In this document: one piece after another, positions 34,592 to 43,413 of the stretch
Layout of the letters: each line of letters opens with the position of its first letter
How positions within the stretch are numbered: the first letter of the stretch is position 1
Origin: Arthrobacter mangrovi
GTDB lineage: Bacteria; Actinomycetota; Actinomycetes; Actinomycetales; Micrococcaceae
Length of the DNA: 64,000 nt
NCBI RefSeq assembly: GCF_026011795.1
Contig: NZ_BRVS01000005.1
Span: 1 to 64,000, forward strand
Direction: 5' to 3'
Made by a program: the position numbers and the translations under genes
Notes under the pieces: model-generated
Seen by the model: only the letters and a program-made list of their open reading frames with translations
What the model was told of the DNA's origin: nothing
Database searches by the model: none

Positions 34592-35923
34592 GTGAGTACC
34601 GAAACAGGCTGGGTTCCGCCCGCGACGTCCCTCTACACCGACCATTACGAGCTGACCATGCTGCAGGCCGCGCTGCGTTCGGGCGCCGCCCGCCGTCGTT
34701 CGGTTTTCGAGGCTTTCGCCCGGCGGCTGCCGGACGGCCGGCGGTACGGCGTGGTGGCTGGCACCGGCCGCATCCTGGAGGGGATCCGCAACTTCACGTT
34801 CAGCGCCGACCAGCTGGACTTCCTTGCCAGGACCAAGGTCGTGGACACCCCGACCATCGACTGGCTGGCGGACTTCCGGTTCAGCGGCGATATCTACGGT
34901 TACGCCGAGGGCGAGGCGTACTTCCCCTACTCCCCCATCCTCACCGTCGAATCCAGCTTCGCCGAAGCTTGCGTGCTCGAAACATACATCCTTTCGATCC
35001 TCAACCACGACTGTGCCATCGCCTCGGCGGCCTCCCGGATGACGACCGCGGCCGGCGAGCGGCCCTGCATCGAAATGGGCTCGCGCCGCACCCAGGAGGA
35101 ATCGGCCGTGGCGGCCGCCCGGGCCGCGATAATCGGCGGCTTCACCAGCACGTCCAACCTGGAGGCCGGGTACCGCTACGGGATCAGGACCGTGGGCACC
35201 GCCGCCCATTCCTTCACCCTGCTGCATGACAGCGAACGCGACGCCTTCGCCGCCCAGCTCGCATCGCTGGGACACGGCACCACCCTCCTGGTGGACACGT
35301 ACGACGTCGAAACCGCGGTGCGCACCGCCGTCGAACTCGCCGGGCCGGACCTCGGCGGCGTCCGGCTGGATTCGGGCGACCTCGTGACCCAGGCGCAGTG
35401 GGTGCGCCGGCTGCTCGACGACCTGGGCAACCACAACACGCACATCACGGTCACGTCGGACCTGGACGAATACGCCATCGCCGCGCTGGCCTCGGCGCCG
35501 GTGGACTCCTACGGGGTCGGCACCGAGCTCGTCACCGGTTCCGGTGCCCCGACCGCGAGCATGGTGTACAAACTGGTGAGCCGGGAGAACGACGACGGTA
35601 TCCAGGTCCCGGTGGCCAAGGCGGCCAAGAACAAGATCTCCAAGGGCGGCCGCAAGTACGCGCTGCGCCGGCTGGACGATCGCGGCGTCGCCAGCGCGGA
35701 AGTCATCGGCATCGGCCACCGCCCCGACAGCGACAGCAATGACCGGCCGCTGCTGGAGCAGTTCGTCAAGAACGGCGAGCTGCTGCCGGGCTTCACCGGC
35801 GCGGAGGCCGTCCGGCGCGCCGCCGAACGGCATCGGCTCTCGCTCGCGGAGCTGCCCGGCACCCACCGCAGGCTGCAGCGCGGCGAAGCAGTTATCCCCA
35901 CGGAATTCGAGGAGCAGGCATGA
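34592..35923 (+). CDS. pncB: Nicotinate phosphoribosyltransferase
   Basis: A 443-aa enzyme converting nicotinate, PRPP and ATP to nicotinate mononucleotide in NAD salvage. It starts with TSLYTDHYELTMLQAAL, the family hallmark, and has LLVDTYDVETAVRTAVEL and GGVRLDSGDL in the phosphoribosyl region. A GTG start is used. The pncA-like gene overlaps by 4 bases, so deamidation and ribosylation of nicotinamide are encoded together. Confidence 0.95.
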   Translation: MSTETGWVPPATSLYTDHYELTMLQAALRSGAARRRSVFEAFARRLPDGRRYGVVAGTGRILEGIRNFTFSADQLDFLARTKVVDTPTIDWLADFRFSGDIYGYAEGEAYFPYSPILTVESSFAEACVLETYILSILNHDCAIASAASRMTTAAGERPCIEMGSRRTQEESAVAAARAAIIGGFTSTSNLEAGYRYGIRTVGTAAHSFTLLHDSERDAFAAQLASLGHGTTLLVDTYDVETAVRTAVELAGPDLGGVRLDSGDLVTQAQWVRRLLDDLGNHNTHITVTSDLDEYAIAALASAPVDSYGVGTELVTGSGAPTASMVYKLVSRENDDGIQVPVAKAAKNKISKGGRKYALRRLDDRGVASAEVIGIGHRPDSDSNDRPLLEQFVKNGELLPGFTGAEAVRRAAERHRLSLAELPGTHRRLQRGEAVIPTEFEEQA

Positions 35924-36540
35924 CACGGGCACTGGTCATAGTTGATGTGCAGAACGACTTCTGCGAGGGAGGGGCGCTGGGCGTCGAGGGCGGGGCGCAG
36001 GTCGCCGCGGACCTCAGCGAGCACCTGGAGAACAACGCCGCAGGGTACGACTTCGTGGTCGCCACGCAGGACTGGCACGTGGATCCGGGCAGCCATTTCT
36101 CCGACAATCCGGACTTCGTCGACAGCTGGCCGAAGCACTGCGTGGCCGGGTCCAAGGGGGCCCAGCTGCACCCCGAGCTGGACACCGAGCCGATCGACGC
36201 GTACTTTCGCAAGGGCGCCTTCGAGGCCGCCTACTCAGGCTTCGAGGGCGTGCTGGCGCCGGAGGACGAAGTGGCCACGGGCGACCTGGACGACGAGGAC
36301 GCCGATGCGGCCGAAGACGTGATTTCCCTGGACGACTGGCTGCGGCAGAACGACGTCGACGAAGTGGTCATCGCGGGAATCGCGACGGACTACTGCGTCC
36401 GGGCCACCGCGCTGGACGCGGTGCAGGCCGGCTACACCACCTCGGTGCTGCTGCCGCTGACGGCGGGCATCAATACCGAGCGCGTCGCCGCGACCATCGC
36501 CGAGCTGGAGGACAACGGGGTCGAGGTCCTCCAGGACTGA
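35920..36540 (+). CDS. pncA: Nicotinamidase (isochorismatase family)
   Basis: A 206-aa cysteine hydrolase. The catalytic Asp is in LVIVDVQNDFCEGGAL, metal ligands are in TQDWHVDPGSHF, Lys is in FRKGAFEAAYSGFEG and the nucleophile Cys is in IATDYCVRATALDAV. An acidic insertion rich in Asp/Glu (about residues 122-140) separates the Lys and Cys parts. It deamidates nicotinamide to nicotinate for PncB, whose gene it overlaps. Confidence 0.94.
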   Translation: MTRALVIVDVQNDFCEGGALGVEGGAQVAADLSEHLENNAAGYDFVVATQDWHVDPGSHFSDNPDFVDSWPKHCVAGSKGAQLHPELDTEPIDAYFRKGAFEAAYSGFEGVLAPEDEVATGDLDDEDADAAEDVISLDDWLRQNDVDEVVIAGIATDYCVRATALDAVQAGYTTSVLLPLTAGINTERVAATIAELEDNGVEVLQD

Positions 36541-36545
36541 CGGCC

Positions 36546-36566
36546 CGGCCGCGTTACTTGCGGCCG
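36546..36566. terminator. Small hairpin between convergent pncA and the helicase
   Basis: CGGCCGC (36546-36552) and GCGGCCG (36560-36566) pair perfectly with a 7-base loop, overlapping the helicase stop. A weak shared terminator is possible. Confidence 0.4.
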
Positions 36567-38338
36567 ATGAACCAGTCCTGGAGTTTCTTCAGGCGCTTGT
36601 TCAGCTGCTCCTCGTTCGCCTGGGCCACCGCAGGACCGCCGCAGATCCGGCGCAGTTCCGAATGCACTACGCCGTGCGGCATGCCGGAGCGGGCCGACCA
36701 GGCGGACACGTTCTTGGCCAGCTGGTTGCGCAGGTCGGTCAGCTGGCGGTGGTCGACGACGTGGGGTTCGGGAGCCGGAGCGGCTGAACCTTGGCGGCGC
36801 TTGCGCGACTGCTGCTCCTGCTGGCGCTGCCGCAGCAGCTGGCCGACCTGCTCGGCATCCAGGAGGCCCGGAATGCCAAGGAAATCGAGTTCGTCTTCCG
36901 AGCCGAGCTCGCCGCCGGTGCCGAATTCGCCGCCGTCGAAGAGTACGCGGTCAAAGGAGGCCTGCGATTCAAGCGCCTCGAACTTCTGCCGGGTGAGCTC
37001 GTCGGAGGCCTTATCCTCGCGGTTGGCCTGCTCCATCAGGGCCTCTTCGGGGATGAAGCCCTCGTCGTTGTCCTTGTCCGGCCGGTCCAGCGCGTGGTCG
37101 CGCTCCAGCTCCATCTGGTTGGCCAGCTCCATCAGGTTCGGCACGGACGGCAGGAACACGGATGCGGTCTCGCCGCGCTTCCGGGCCCGGACGAAGCGGC
37201 CGATGGCCTGGGCGAAGAACAGCGGTGTCGCCGTCGACGTCGCATAGACGCCGACGGAAAGGCGCGGGACGTCCACGCCTTCGGAGACCATGCGCACCGC
37301 GACCATCCAGCGCGTTTCCCCGGCGGAGAACTCCTCGATCTTTTCGGAAGCGCCGGCATCGTCGGAGAGGATCACCGTGGGCGATTCACCCGTGATGCGT
37401 TTCAGCTGGCCGGCATAGGCACGCGCGTCCTCGTGGTCCGTGGCGATGACCAGGCCGCCGGCGTCTGGAACGGCGCGGCGCACCTCCGTGAGGCGCTTGT
37501 CCGCGGCCGCCAGCACCGAGGGGATCCACTGGCCCTGCGGGTTCAGCGCCGTCCGCCACGCCTGGGCGGTGATGTCCTTGGTGACGGCGGCTTCGCCCAA
37601 CGACGCCGAGAATTCGTCTCCGGCGCTGGTCCGCCAGCGCATCTGGCCGGAATAGGCCATGAAGATCACCGGGCGCACCACGTGGTCCCTCAGTGCGTTG
37701 CCGTAGCCGTAGGTGTAGTCCGCCTTGGAGCGGCGGATGCCGTCCCGGTCCTCGGCATACTCCACGAAGGGGATGGCGGCGGTGTCCGAACGGAACGGCG
37801 TTCCGGTGAGCGCCAGCCGCCGGGCGGCCGGATCGAACGCCTCCCGGATTCCGTCGCCCCAGCTGAGCGCGTCGCCGCCGTGGTGGATCTCGTCGAGGAT
37901 CACCAGGGTCCGGGCCGCCTCCGTCTTGGCGCGGTGCAGCATCGGCTTCATGGCCACCTGGGCGTAGGTGACCGCGACGCCGATGAAGTCCTTGCCGTGC
38001 TGGCCGTCGGAGTTCTTGAAGTTGGGGTCGATGGACAGTCCAACGCGGGCGGCCGCATCGGCCCACTGGCGCTTGAGGTGGTCCGTGGGGGCGACGACGA
38101 CGATCCGGTTGACCGTGCCGCGCTCCACCAGTTCGGTGGCCACGCGGAGGGCGAACGTGGTCTTGCCGGCGCCCGGGGTGGCGACGGCGAGGAAGTCCCG
38201 GGGTGCCAGGGTGAAGTATTTTTCCAGCGCCTCGGCCTGCCACTGGCGCAGTTTGGGTGCGGTTCCCCACGCCGCGCGTTCCGGGTACGCCGGAGGCAGC
38301 GCCGGGCCGGAACCGAAAAGAGTCGTCTCCTGGCTCAT
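36554..38338 (-). CDS. Superfamily II DEAD/DEAH-box helicase
   Basis: A 594-aa protein. The N-terminal RecA-like domain has LRQWQAEALEKYF, Walker A ATPGAGKTTFAL, VVVAPTDHLKRQWADAA and the DEIH box in LVILDEIHHGGD. The second domain includes GLVIATDHEDARAYAGQL, VRMVSEGVDVPRLSVGVYA and AIGRFVRARKRGE. The last ~150 residues are Gln/Glu-rich, with coiled-coil character. It resembles the ResIII-type helicases conserved in actinobacteria; DNA repair or RNA roles are possible. The ATG at 38338 is chosen; upstream residues are not family-like. Confidence 0.87.
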   Translation of the reverse strand: MSQETTLFGSGPALPPAYPERAAWGTAPKLRQWQAEALEKYFTLAPRDFLAVATPGAGKTTFALRVATELVERGTVNRIVVVAPTDHLKRQWADAAARVGLSIDPNFKNSDGQHGKDFIGVAVTYAQVAMKPMLHRAKTEAARTLVILDEIHHGGDALSWGDGIREAFDPAARRLALTGTPFRSDTAAIPFVEYAEDRDGIRRSKADYTYGYGNALRDHVVRPVIFMAYSGQMRWRTSAGDEFSASLGEAAVTKDITAQAWRTALNPQGQWIPSVLAAADKRLTEVRRAVPDAGGLVIATDHEDARAYAGQLKRITGESPTVILSDDAGASEKIEEFSAGETRWMVAVRMVSEGVDVPRLSVGVYATSTATPLFFAQAIGRFVRARKRGETASVFLPSVPNLMELANQMELERDHALDRPDKDNDEGFIPEEALMEQANREDKASDELTRQKFEALESQASFDRVLFDGGEFGTGGELGSEDELDFLGIPGLLDAEQVGQLLRQRQQEQQSRKRRQGSAAPAPEPHVVDHRQLTDLRNQLAKNVSAWSARSGMPHGVVHSELRRICGGPAVAQANEEQLNKRLKKLQDWFIGRK

Positions 38339-38396
38339 CTGGGCGAAAGCTCCTTGCAGTGCGGTTGATTGATCGTTTGCGGCATGCGGGCACGGC

Positions 38397-38433
38397 AAAA
38401 ACACGGCCAGCCGGCGGGTCAGCCGGCTGGCCG
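38397..38433 (-). terminator. Rho-independent terminator of the DUF3039 gene
   Basis: Perfect 12-base arms (38404-38415 and 38422-38433) with a 6-base loop, followed on the minus strand by GTGTTTTT. It lies just after the DUF3039 stop and is the clearest intrinsic terminator in the window. Confidence 0.9.
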
Positions 38434-38448
38434 GAGGCGTGTCAGATG

Positions 38449-38760
38449 CTACTTGCCGTTTCCGGAGTCATCCTTGCCCGGGCGGAGGCCTTCGTAGATC
38501 TCCTTGCATTCCGGGCAGACGGGGAACTTGTTGGGGTCCCGGCCGGGAACCCATACCTTACCGCAGAGCGCGATCACGGGTTCCCCCGAGAGCGCGGACT
38601 CCATGATCTTTTCCTTGCGCACGTAATGGGCAAACCGCTCCCGGTCGCCCGGTTCGAGCTCTTCGCGCTGCTCTTCCCGTTCAATCGTCGCGGTCGAACC
38701 GCCCGGCCCCTGGGGCTGGCGGTACGGGTCGTTTTCGAAAGGATCAGGGGGCAAAGTCAT
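38449..38760 (-). CDS. DUF3039 family protein
   Basis: A 103-aa protein. The conserved core is FAHYVRKEKIMESALSGEPV, then ALCGKVWVPGRDP and FPVCPECKEIYEGL; the cysteines suggest a small zinc site. DUF3039 is restricted to actinobacteria and has no established function. It is preceded by a permease stop 34 bp upstream on the same strand and followed by its own terminator. Confidence 0.9.
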   Translation of the reverse strand: MTLPPDPFENDPYRQPQGPGGSTATIEREEQREELEPGDRERFAHYVRKEKIMESALSGEPVIALCGKVWVPGRDPNKFPVCPECKEIYEGLRPGKDDSGNGK

Positions 38761-38794
38761 GGAACCATCTTAGCCGCTCGTCCCGCCAGGCGGC

Positions 38795-40366
38795 TCACCG
38801 GTTGATCGCGACGGCCTGCAGCAGTTCCGGCGCGCGCCTGTCGTACCACGCGCCGCCGGCCCGCACGCCGATCACCAGCAGGGCCGTGCCGAGCACCAGC
38901 CCCACCGCCAGCGCGAGCCAACTGAACAGCGGGGCGCCGGTCACCATGGCCGCCAGGGCCAGGGCGGCTTCCGGCAGGGCGATCAGGACCAGCACCAGCA
39001 TGCCCAGCATCTGCACGATCATCATCCGCGCGGCGGACCCCGGGGGCGTCTTGAAGGGGCTCTCCCCCGGCAGTGGCACGTTGTAGGTGTACCGGGCGGA
39101 CACTACGCTGGACAGCCCCAGGCCGCTGAGCAGCACCCCCAGCGACAGCCCCAGCGTGGCCGGAAGCAGCTGCCAGGAGCCGAGGAAAAAGAACGGGGCC
39201 ACGGCAAAAACCAGGGTCACGGGCAGCGCGAACGCCGCGCAGGCAATGACCCGGCCGGCCCGGTCCGCCCTTCCGCTGACGCCGGAGGTGACGTGGAGGG
39301 CGAAGGCCGTGTTGTCGTAGGAAATGTCCGCCGAAATCGCGAACGAGAGCAGGAAGGCCATGATGGGCCCGAGCCACAGCATGAAGCCGAAATCTCCCGC
39401 GGGCGCGAACGCGAAAGCCATCACCACGGGAATCAGCGGGATGGAGATCAGGGAAGCCCCGTAGCGCGGATCCTTGAACCAGTAGGTCAGCGCCCGCGCC
39501 GCCACTGCCCCTGTCGGCGTGGCGGGGAACCGGGAGAACCAGCCAAGCCTGCCGGCCCCGCGGCGGGTCACCGCATTGTAGGGAGGCGTCACCAGCGCCC
39601 GGGCGAGGCTGAGCTTCCACAGCCAGGCAATGAGCGCCAGGAAGGCGGCGCCGATCCCGAAACGTGCCGCCGCGGTGCCCCATTGGCCGACGGCGATGTC
39701 CCCCGGGGCCGCCCAGATGCTGCCCAGCGGTGTCCACGCCAGCGTTTCCGCCAGGGCCGGCAGGAAGTCCTGCGAGCTCTCCAGCCCCTCCGTGATGCCG
39801 ATGATGATCGGGCCGAGCAGCATCAGGGGAATGATGCCGATCACGCCGCTGAGGTCCTTGAACCGGCGGGAGCTTGCCAGCGTGGTCGAGGCCGAGGTCG
39901 TCAGGCGCGAAAGCACGACGGCGGTCAGGGCCGCTACGGGGGCGCAGACCACCGCGGCAATCATCGCCGCCGGGTGCTGCCACCACGCCGCGGCCTGGCC
40001 CAGCGAGGCGAGCAGCGTGACGGCTCCTGGAATGCCGATCAGACCGCCCAGGGCCAGCCCTGCAAGCAACTGCGGCATCGGGATCGCGAACGGCACGAAA
40101 CGGGCGGGGTCGAGCGTCATGTCCACGCCGGTGGCCACCATCGGAATCAGCGCCCAGCCAAGGAAGACAGCGGCCCCGGCAAGGATGATGGCCGTCCTGG
40201 CCATGTCCGGTTCGCCGCTGCCCAGGAAGACCAGCCCCACCAGCAGCATGCCGAGCACACCCACGGCGTACAGCGCGCCAAGGATGACGCCGACCAGCTG
40301 CCAGGGGCTGCGCTTGAATCCGTTGCGCAGCAGGGTGAGTTTGAGCCTTAGGAGGTGCGCAACCAC
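38795..40366 (-). CDS. ABC-2 type transporter permease
   Basis: A 523-aa membrane protein with about 12 hydrophobic segments, beginning LLRLKLTLLRNGFKRSPWQ, typical of large ABC-2 permeases in actinobacteria. It overlaps the upstream ATPase gene by 19 bases and surely partners with it. Substrate is unknown; the group is usually described as a putative exporter. Confidence 0.85.
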   Translation of the reverse strand: MVAHLLRLKLTLLRNGFKRSPWQLVGVILGALYAVGVLGMLLVGLVFLGSGEPDMARTAIILAGAAVFLGWALIPMVATGVDMTLDPARFVPFAIPMPQLLAGLALGGLIGIPGAVTLLASLGQAAAWWQHPAAMIAAVVCAPVAALTAVVLSRLTTSASTTLASSRRFKDLSGVIGIIPLMLLGPIIIGITEGLESSQDFLPALAETLAWTPLGSIWAAPGDIAVGQWGTAAARFGIGAAFLALIAWLWKLSLARALVTPPYNAVTRRGAGRLGWFSRFPATPTGAVAARALTYWFKDPRYGASLISIPLIPVVMAFAFAPAGDFGFMLWLGPIMAFLLSFAISADISYDNTAFALHVTSGVSGRADRAGRVIACAAFALPVTLVFAVAPFFFLGSWQLLPATLGLSLGVLLSGLGLSSVVSARYTYNVPLPGESPFKTPPGSAARMMIVQMLGMLVLVLIALPEAALALAAMVTGAPLFSWLALAVGLVLGTALLVIGVRAGGAWYDRRAPELLQAVAINR

Positions 40367-41244
40367 GACAGTCCTTCCGACCGGCCGCGGCCGCCGACCA
40401 ACTGGACGAAGCGGTCCTCCAGGCTGGCGCCGTCACGGACCTCGTCCACCGTTCCGGCCGCCAGGACGTTGCCCTGCGCGATGACGGCCACGTGGTCGCA
40501 CATGCGCTGCACCAGGTCCATCACGTGGCTGGAGACGATGACCGTGCCGCCGGAGGCAACATAATCGTGGAGGATGTCGCGGATGTTCGCGGCGGAAACC
40601 GGGTCGACCGCTTCGAACGGTTCGTCCAGGACCAGCAGCCTCGGCGCATGGATCAGGGCTGAAGCGAGCGCGATCTTCTTCGTCATGCCGGCCGAATAGT
40701 CGACGACCAGCGTCCCGGCGTCGCCGGCGAGGTCCAGTGCGCGCAGCAGATCCGCGACGCGGGAAGCAACGGTGGCGCGGTCCATCCCGCGCAGCAGGCC
40801 GGCGTAGGTCACCAGCTGTTCGCCGGTGAGCCGGTCGAAGAGCCGCACGCCGTCCGGCAGGACGCCCATCAGTTGCTTGGCGGCCAGCGGCTGTGCCCAG
40901 ACGTCGGTCCCGTGGACCCACACCTGCCCATAGTCCGGACGCAGCATGCCCGTTGCCATGGACAACGTGGTGGTCTTTCCGGCGCCGTTCGGACCGACGA
41001 GGCCGTAGAAGGAACCCGCCGGCACGTCAAGGTTGATGCCGTTCACCGCGATCTTCCCGCCGAAACGCTTGGCCAGGCCGCGCAGCGCCAGCGCGGGGGC
41101 AGCAGGCTGCGGCCGGTGCGGGCCGGCGCCGCCGATGGTGCCGGTGAGGCCGACGGCGGTGCGTGCATCGCCGCGCCGGGCGGCGTCAGGCAAGGGGTCC
41201 TGCGGCCCTGGGCCGGCGGGCTGGACAAAGTCGGGCGAAGTCAT
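40348..41244 (-). CDS. ABC transporter ATP-binding protein
   Basis: A 298-aa ATPase. After a 50-residue Pro/Ala tail come Walker A (GPNGAGKTTTLS), a degenerate signature (DYSAGMTKKI), Walker B (LLVLDEPFEAVD) and the H-loop (VSSHVMDLVQ). It drives the 523-aa permease downstream. The YSAGM in place of LSGGQ is common in the ABC-2 exporter group. Confidence 0.92.
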   Translation of the reverse strand: MTSPDFVQPAGPGPQDPLPDAARRGDARTAVGLTGTIGGAGPHRPQPAAPALALRGLAKRFGGKIAVNGINLDVPAGSFYGLVGPNGAGKTTTLSMATGMLRPDYGQVWVHGTDVWAQPLAAKQLMGVLPDGVRLFDRLTGEQLVTYAGLLRGMDRATVASRVADLLRALDLAGDAGTLVVDYSAGMTKKIALASALIHAPRLLVLDEPFEAVDPVSAANIRDILHDYVASGGTVIVSSHVMDLVQRMCDHVAVIAQGNVLAAGTVDEVRDGASLEDRFVQLVGGRGRSEGLSWLRTS

Positions 41245-41292
41245 GAGGCCAAACTAGCAATCGGCCGCCCGCGGCCGCATCATCCGCCAGGA

Positions 41293-42393
41293 CTAAAAAT
41301 CCGTCCTCACGGCGGCGCGTTCATACTGCGGGGCCCATGGCAGGTCCACCCCGAGGTCTACGGCGGCGCGCAGCCACCAATGCGGATCGCGGAGGGCGGC
41401 GCGGGCCAGCAGGACCGCGTCGGCATCGCCGTCGGCAACGATCTGTTCGGCATGGCTGGTCTTCGAAATCAGTCCCACGGCCCCCACGGGAAGCCCGGTT
41501 GCACGGCGGATCCGGGCGGCGAAAGGCACCTGGTAACCGGGTTCCAGCGGAATCTGCACACCGGGTACGGCCCCGCCGCTGGAGACGTCGACCAGGTCCA
41601 CGCCCCGTTCCCCCGCCGCCTGCACGATGGCCGCGACCTCCTCCGGTTCCAGCCCTCCCCGGGCCCAGTCCGAGGCCGAAACCCGCAGCAGCAGCGGCAT
41701 CCGGTCCGGGATGACGCTGCGCACGGCCTCCACCACGGCCAGCAGCAAGCGGCTCCGGTTGGCCGCGGAACCGCCCCACCCGTCACTTCGCGTGTTCACG
41801 AGCGGACTCAGGAACTGGTGGAGCAGGTAGCCGTGGGCCGCGTGCAGCTCGATCGTGTCGAACCCGGCCCAGGCCGCCCGGGCGGCGGCGGCCCGGAAGT
41901 CGTGGATAACGCCGGCGATGCCCGCCTCGTCGAGCTCCTGCGGAGCGGCGAGCGGACCGAAAGGCTCCGCGGTGGCCCCCACCGTCTGCCAGCCGCCCTG
42001 GGCCGCCGGAACGCTGCCGCTCTCCGCCGCGAAGGGCCAGTAAGTCGACGCCTTGCGGCCGGCATGGGCGAGCTGGATTCCGATCTTCGTCCCGCCGGGA
42101 CCGTTGCGGTGCACGAAATCCGTGATCCTGCTCCAGCACTCGGCCTGCCCGTCCGTCCAGATGCCCGTGTCACGCGGGCTGATCCGGCCGGCGGCGCTGA
42201 CCGCAGTGGCCTCCGTCAGGATGAGGGCCGCTCCCCCTGCGGCAAACTGGCCCAAGTGCACCAGATGCCAGTCATTCGGTGTTCCGGGCTCGTCGGCGCC
42301 GCGCACCGAATACTGGCACATGGGTGCGACCCAGCCCCGGTGGGCCAGCGTGAGGCCGCGCAGCGCGAGGGGGCTGAACAGCTGCGAAGGCAT
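41293..42393 (-). CDS. NADH:flavin oxidoreductase (old yellow enzyme, YqjM class)
   Basis: A 366-aa FMN ene-reductase. It starts QLFSPLALRGLTLAHRGWVAP, and has GQFAAGGAALILTEATAVS, IQLAHAGRKAS, the HAAHGYLLHQFLSPLVNTR motif and LLRVSASDWARGGLEPEEV. It reduces activated alkenes such as enones with NAD(P)H. The YqjM-type His-Ala-Gly-Arg-Lys segment is intact. It is 1 bp downstream of the thioredoxin-like gene. Confidence 0.94.
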   Translation of the reverse strand: MPSQLFSPLALRGLTLAHRGWVAPMCQYSVRGADEPGTPNDWHLVHLGQFAAGGAALILTEATAVSAAGRISPRDTGIWTDGQAECWSRITDFVHRNGPGGTKIGIQLAHAGRKASTYWPFAAESGSVPAAQGGWQTVGATAEPFGPLAAPQELDEAGIAGVIHDFRAAAARAAWAGFDTIELHAAHGYLLHQFLSPLVNTRSDGWGGSAANRSRLLLAVVEAVRSVIPDRMPLLLRVSASDWARGGLEPEEVAAIVQAAGERGVDLVDVSSGGAVPGVQIPLEPGYQVPFAARIRRATGLPVGAVGLISKTSHAEQIVADGDADAVLLARAALRDPHWWLRAAVDLGVDLPWAPQYERAAVRTDF

Positions 42394-42394
42394 T

Positions 42395-43357
42395 TTAGAA
42401 CAGGGCCCGGGCCAGCGCCTGGCGTGCCTTCGAGACCCGGGGGTCCGACGTGCCGACCACTTCGAACAGTTCCACCAGCCGTGCCCGGGCGGCCTCCCTG
42501 TCCTCGCCGGAATGCAGGCCGACGAACTTCACGAGCCGGGCAAACGCGTCTTCGACATGGCCGCCGGCAACGTCGAGGTCCGCGACGGCCAGCTGCGCCG
42601 CCACGTCGTCCGCCGCCGAGGCAGCGGCCTCGCGGATCGCGGTGGCGTCCGCCTTCTCCAGCCGCTGCATCAGTTCCACCTGCGCGAGGCCGCTGCGGGC
42701 GTCATGGTCCGCGGGCGACTCGGCCAGGGCCTTGCGGTAGGCCGCGGCTGCGGCCGCATAGTCGCCGGCCTCAATGGCGTCGAAGGCCTCCTGGTGGAGC
42801 GGCGGCAGCGGCGGTTCTTCCTGGGGTTCCCCGTCCGCCGAGGGCGCGGTGCCGGTGACGCCGTTCGCCTCGGCAACCTTGAGCAGTTCGGCGACGAAGG
42901 ACCGCAGTTCCTCTTCGCTGGCGGCTCCCTGGAAGAGCGGAATGGGCTGCCCCTTGAGCAGCGCCACCGCTGCCGGGACGCTTTGCAGCTGGAACGCCTG
43001 GCCGATCTGCGGGTTCGCGTCCACGTCCACGCGGCCCAGCACGAACCGGCCGGCGTACTCGGCGGCGACCTTCTCCGTGGCAGCCGACAGCTGCTGTGCC
43101 TGGTCGCTCCACGGTGCGGTCAGTTCAACGATGACGGGGACCTGCGCCGAGAGCTGGACCAGGGCCGAAAAGCTCTCCTGGTTGACGTCCACGATGTAGG
43201 CCGGACGCCCTTCGGCTGGTCCCTCCGGCTGGCCCGGACCGCCCTGTCCCGGAGCCGCAGCCGGAGCCTGCGGCCGCTTAAGCGACGACAGATCCACGGC
43301 CCCGCGGAGGTTGACGGATGCTGGCGCAGGGCCCCGCCCTGAAGCTGGAGTGGTCAT
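42395..43357 (-). CDS. Thioredoxin-fold/TPR protein (CnoX/YbbN-like), redox motif lost
   Basis: A 320-aa protein. Residues 1-50 are Pro/Gly/Ala-rich; 50-165 form a thioredoxin fold in which the CGPC site is replaced by SDQA (ELTAPWSDQAQQL). The C-terminal part is helical with TPR-like repeats (YAAAAAAYRKALAESPADHD). E. coli CnoX has a similar layout and acts as a holdase chaperone. Without cysteines, this one cannot do disulfide chemistry. It lies directly before the old yellow enzyme. Confidence 0.83.
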   Translation of the reverse strand: MTTPASGRGPAPASVNLRGAVDLSSLKRPQAPAAAPGQGGPGQPEGPAEGRPAYIVDVNQESFSALVQLSAQVPVIVELTAPWSDQAQQLSAATEKVAAEYAGRFVLGRVDVDANPQIGQAFQLQSVPAAVALLKGQPIPLFQGAASEEELRSFVAELLKVAEANGVTGTAPSADGEPQEEPPLPPLHQEAFDAIEAGDYAAAAAAYRKALAESPADHDARSGLAQVELMQRLEKADATAIREAAASAADDVAAQLAVADLDVAGGHVEDAFARLVKFVGLHSGEDREAARARLVELFEVVGTSDPRVSKARQALARALF

Positions 43358-43379
43358 GACATCACCCTAGTACGATCGC

Positions 43380-43404
43380 GGGCGGCGGAAGGAATCCGCC
43401 GCCC
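43380..43404. terminator. Hairpin between the 563-aa membrane protein and CnoX-like gene
   Basis: Perfect 10-base arms (43380-43389 and 43395-43404) with a 5-base loop. It lies between two minus-strand genes and may end the upstream transcript; there is no T run. Confidence 0.55.
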
Positions 43405-43413
43405 GGCTTGGCT

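Noticed and set aside
36791-38368. 525-codon plus-strand frame opposite the helicase
   Set aside because: The minus strand has intact helicase motifs; the plus frame has none.
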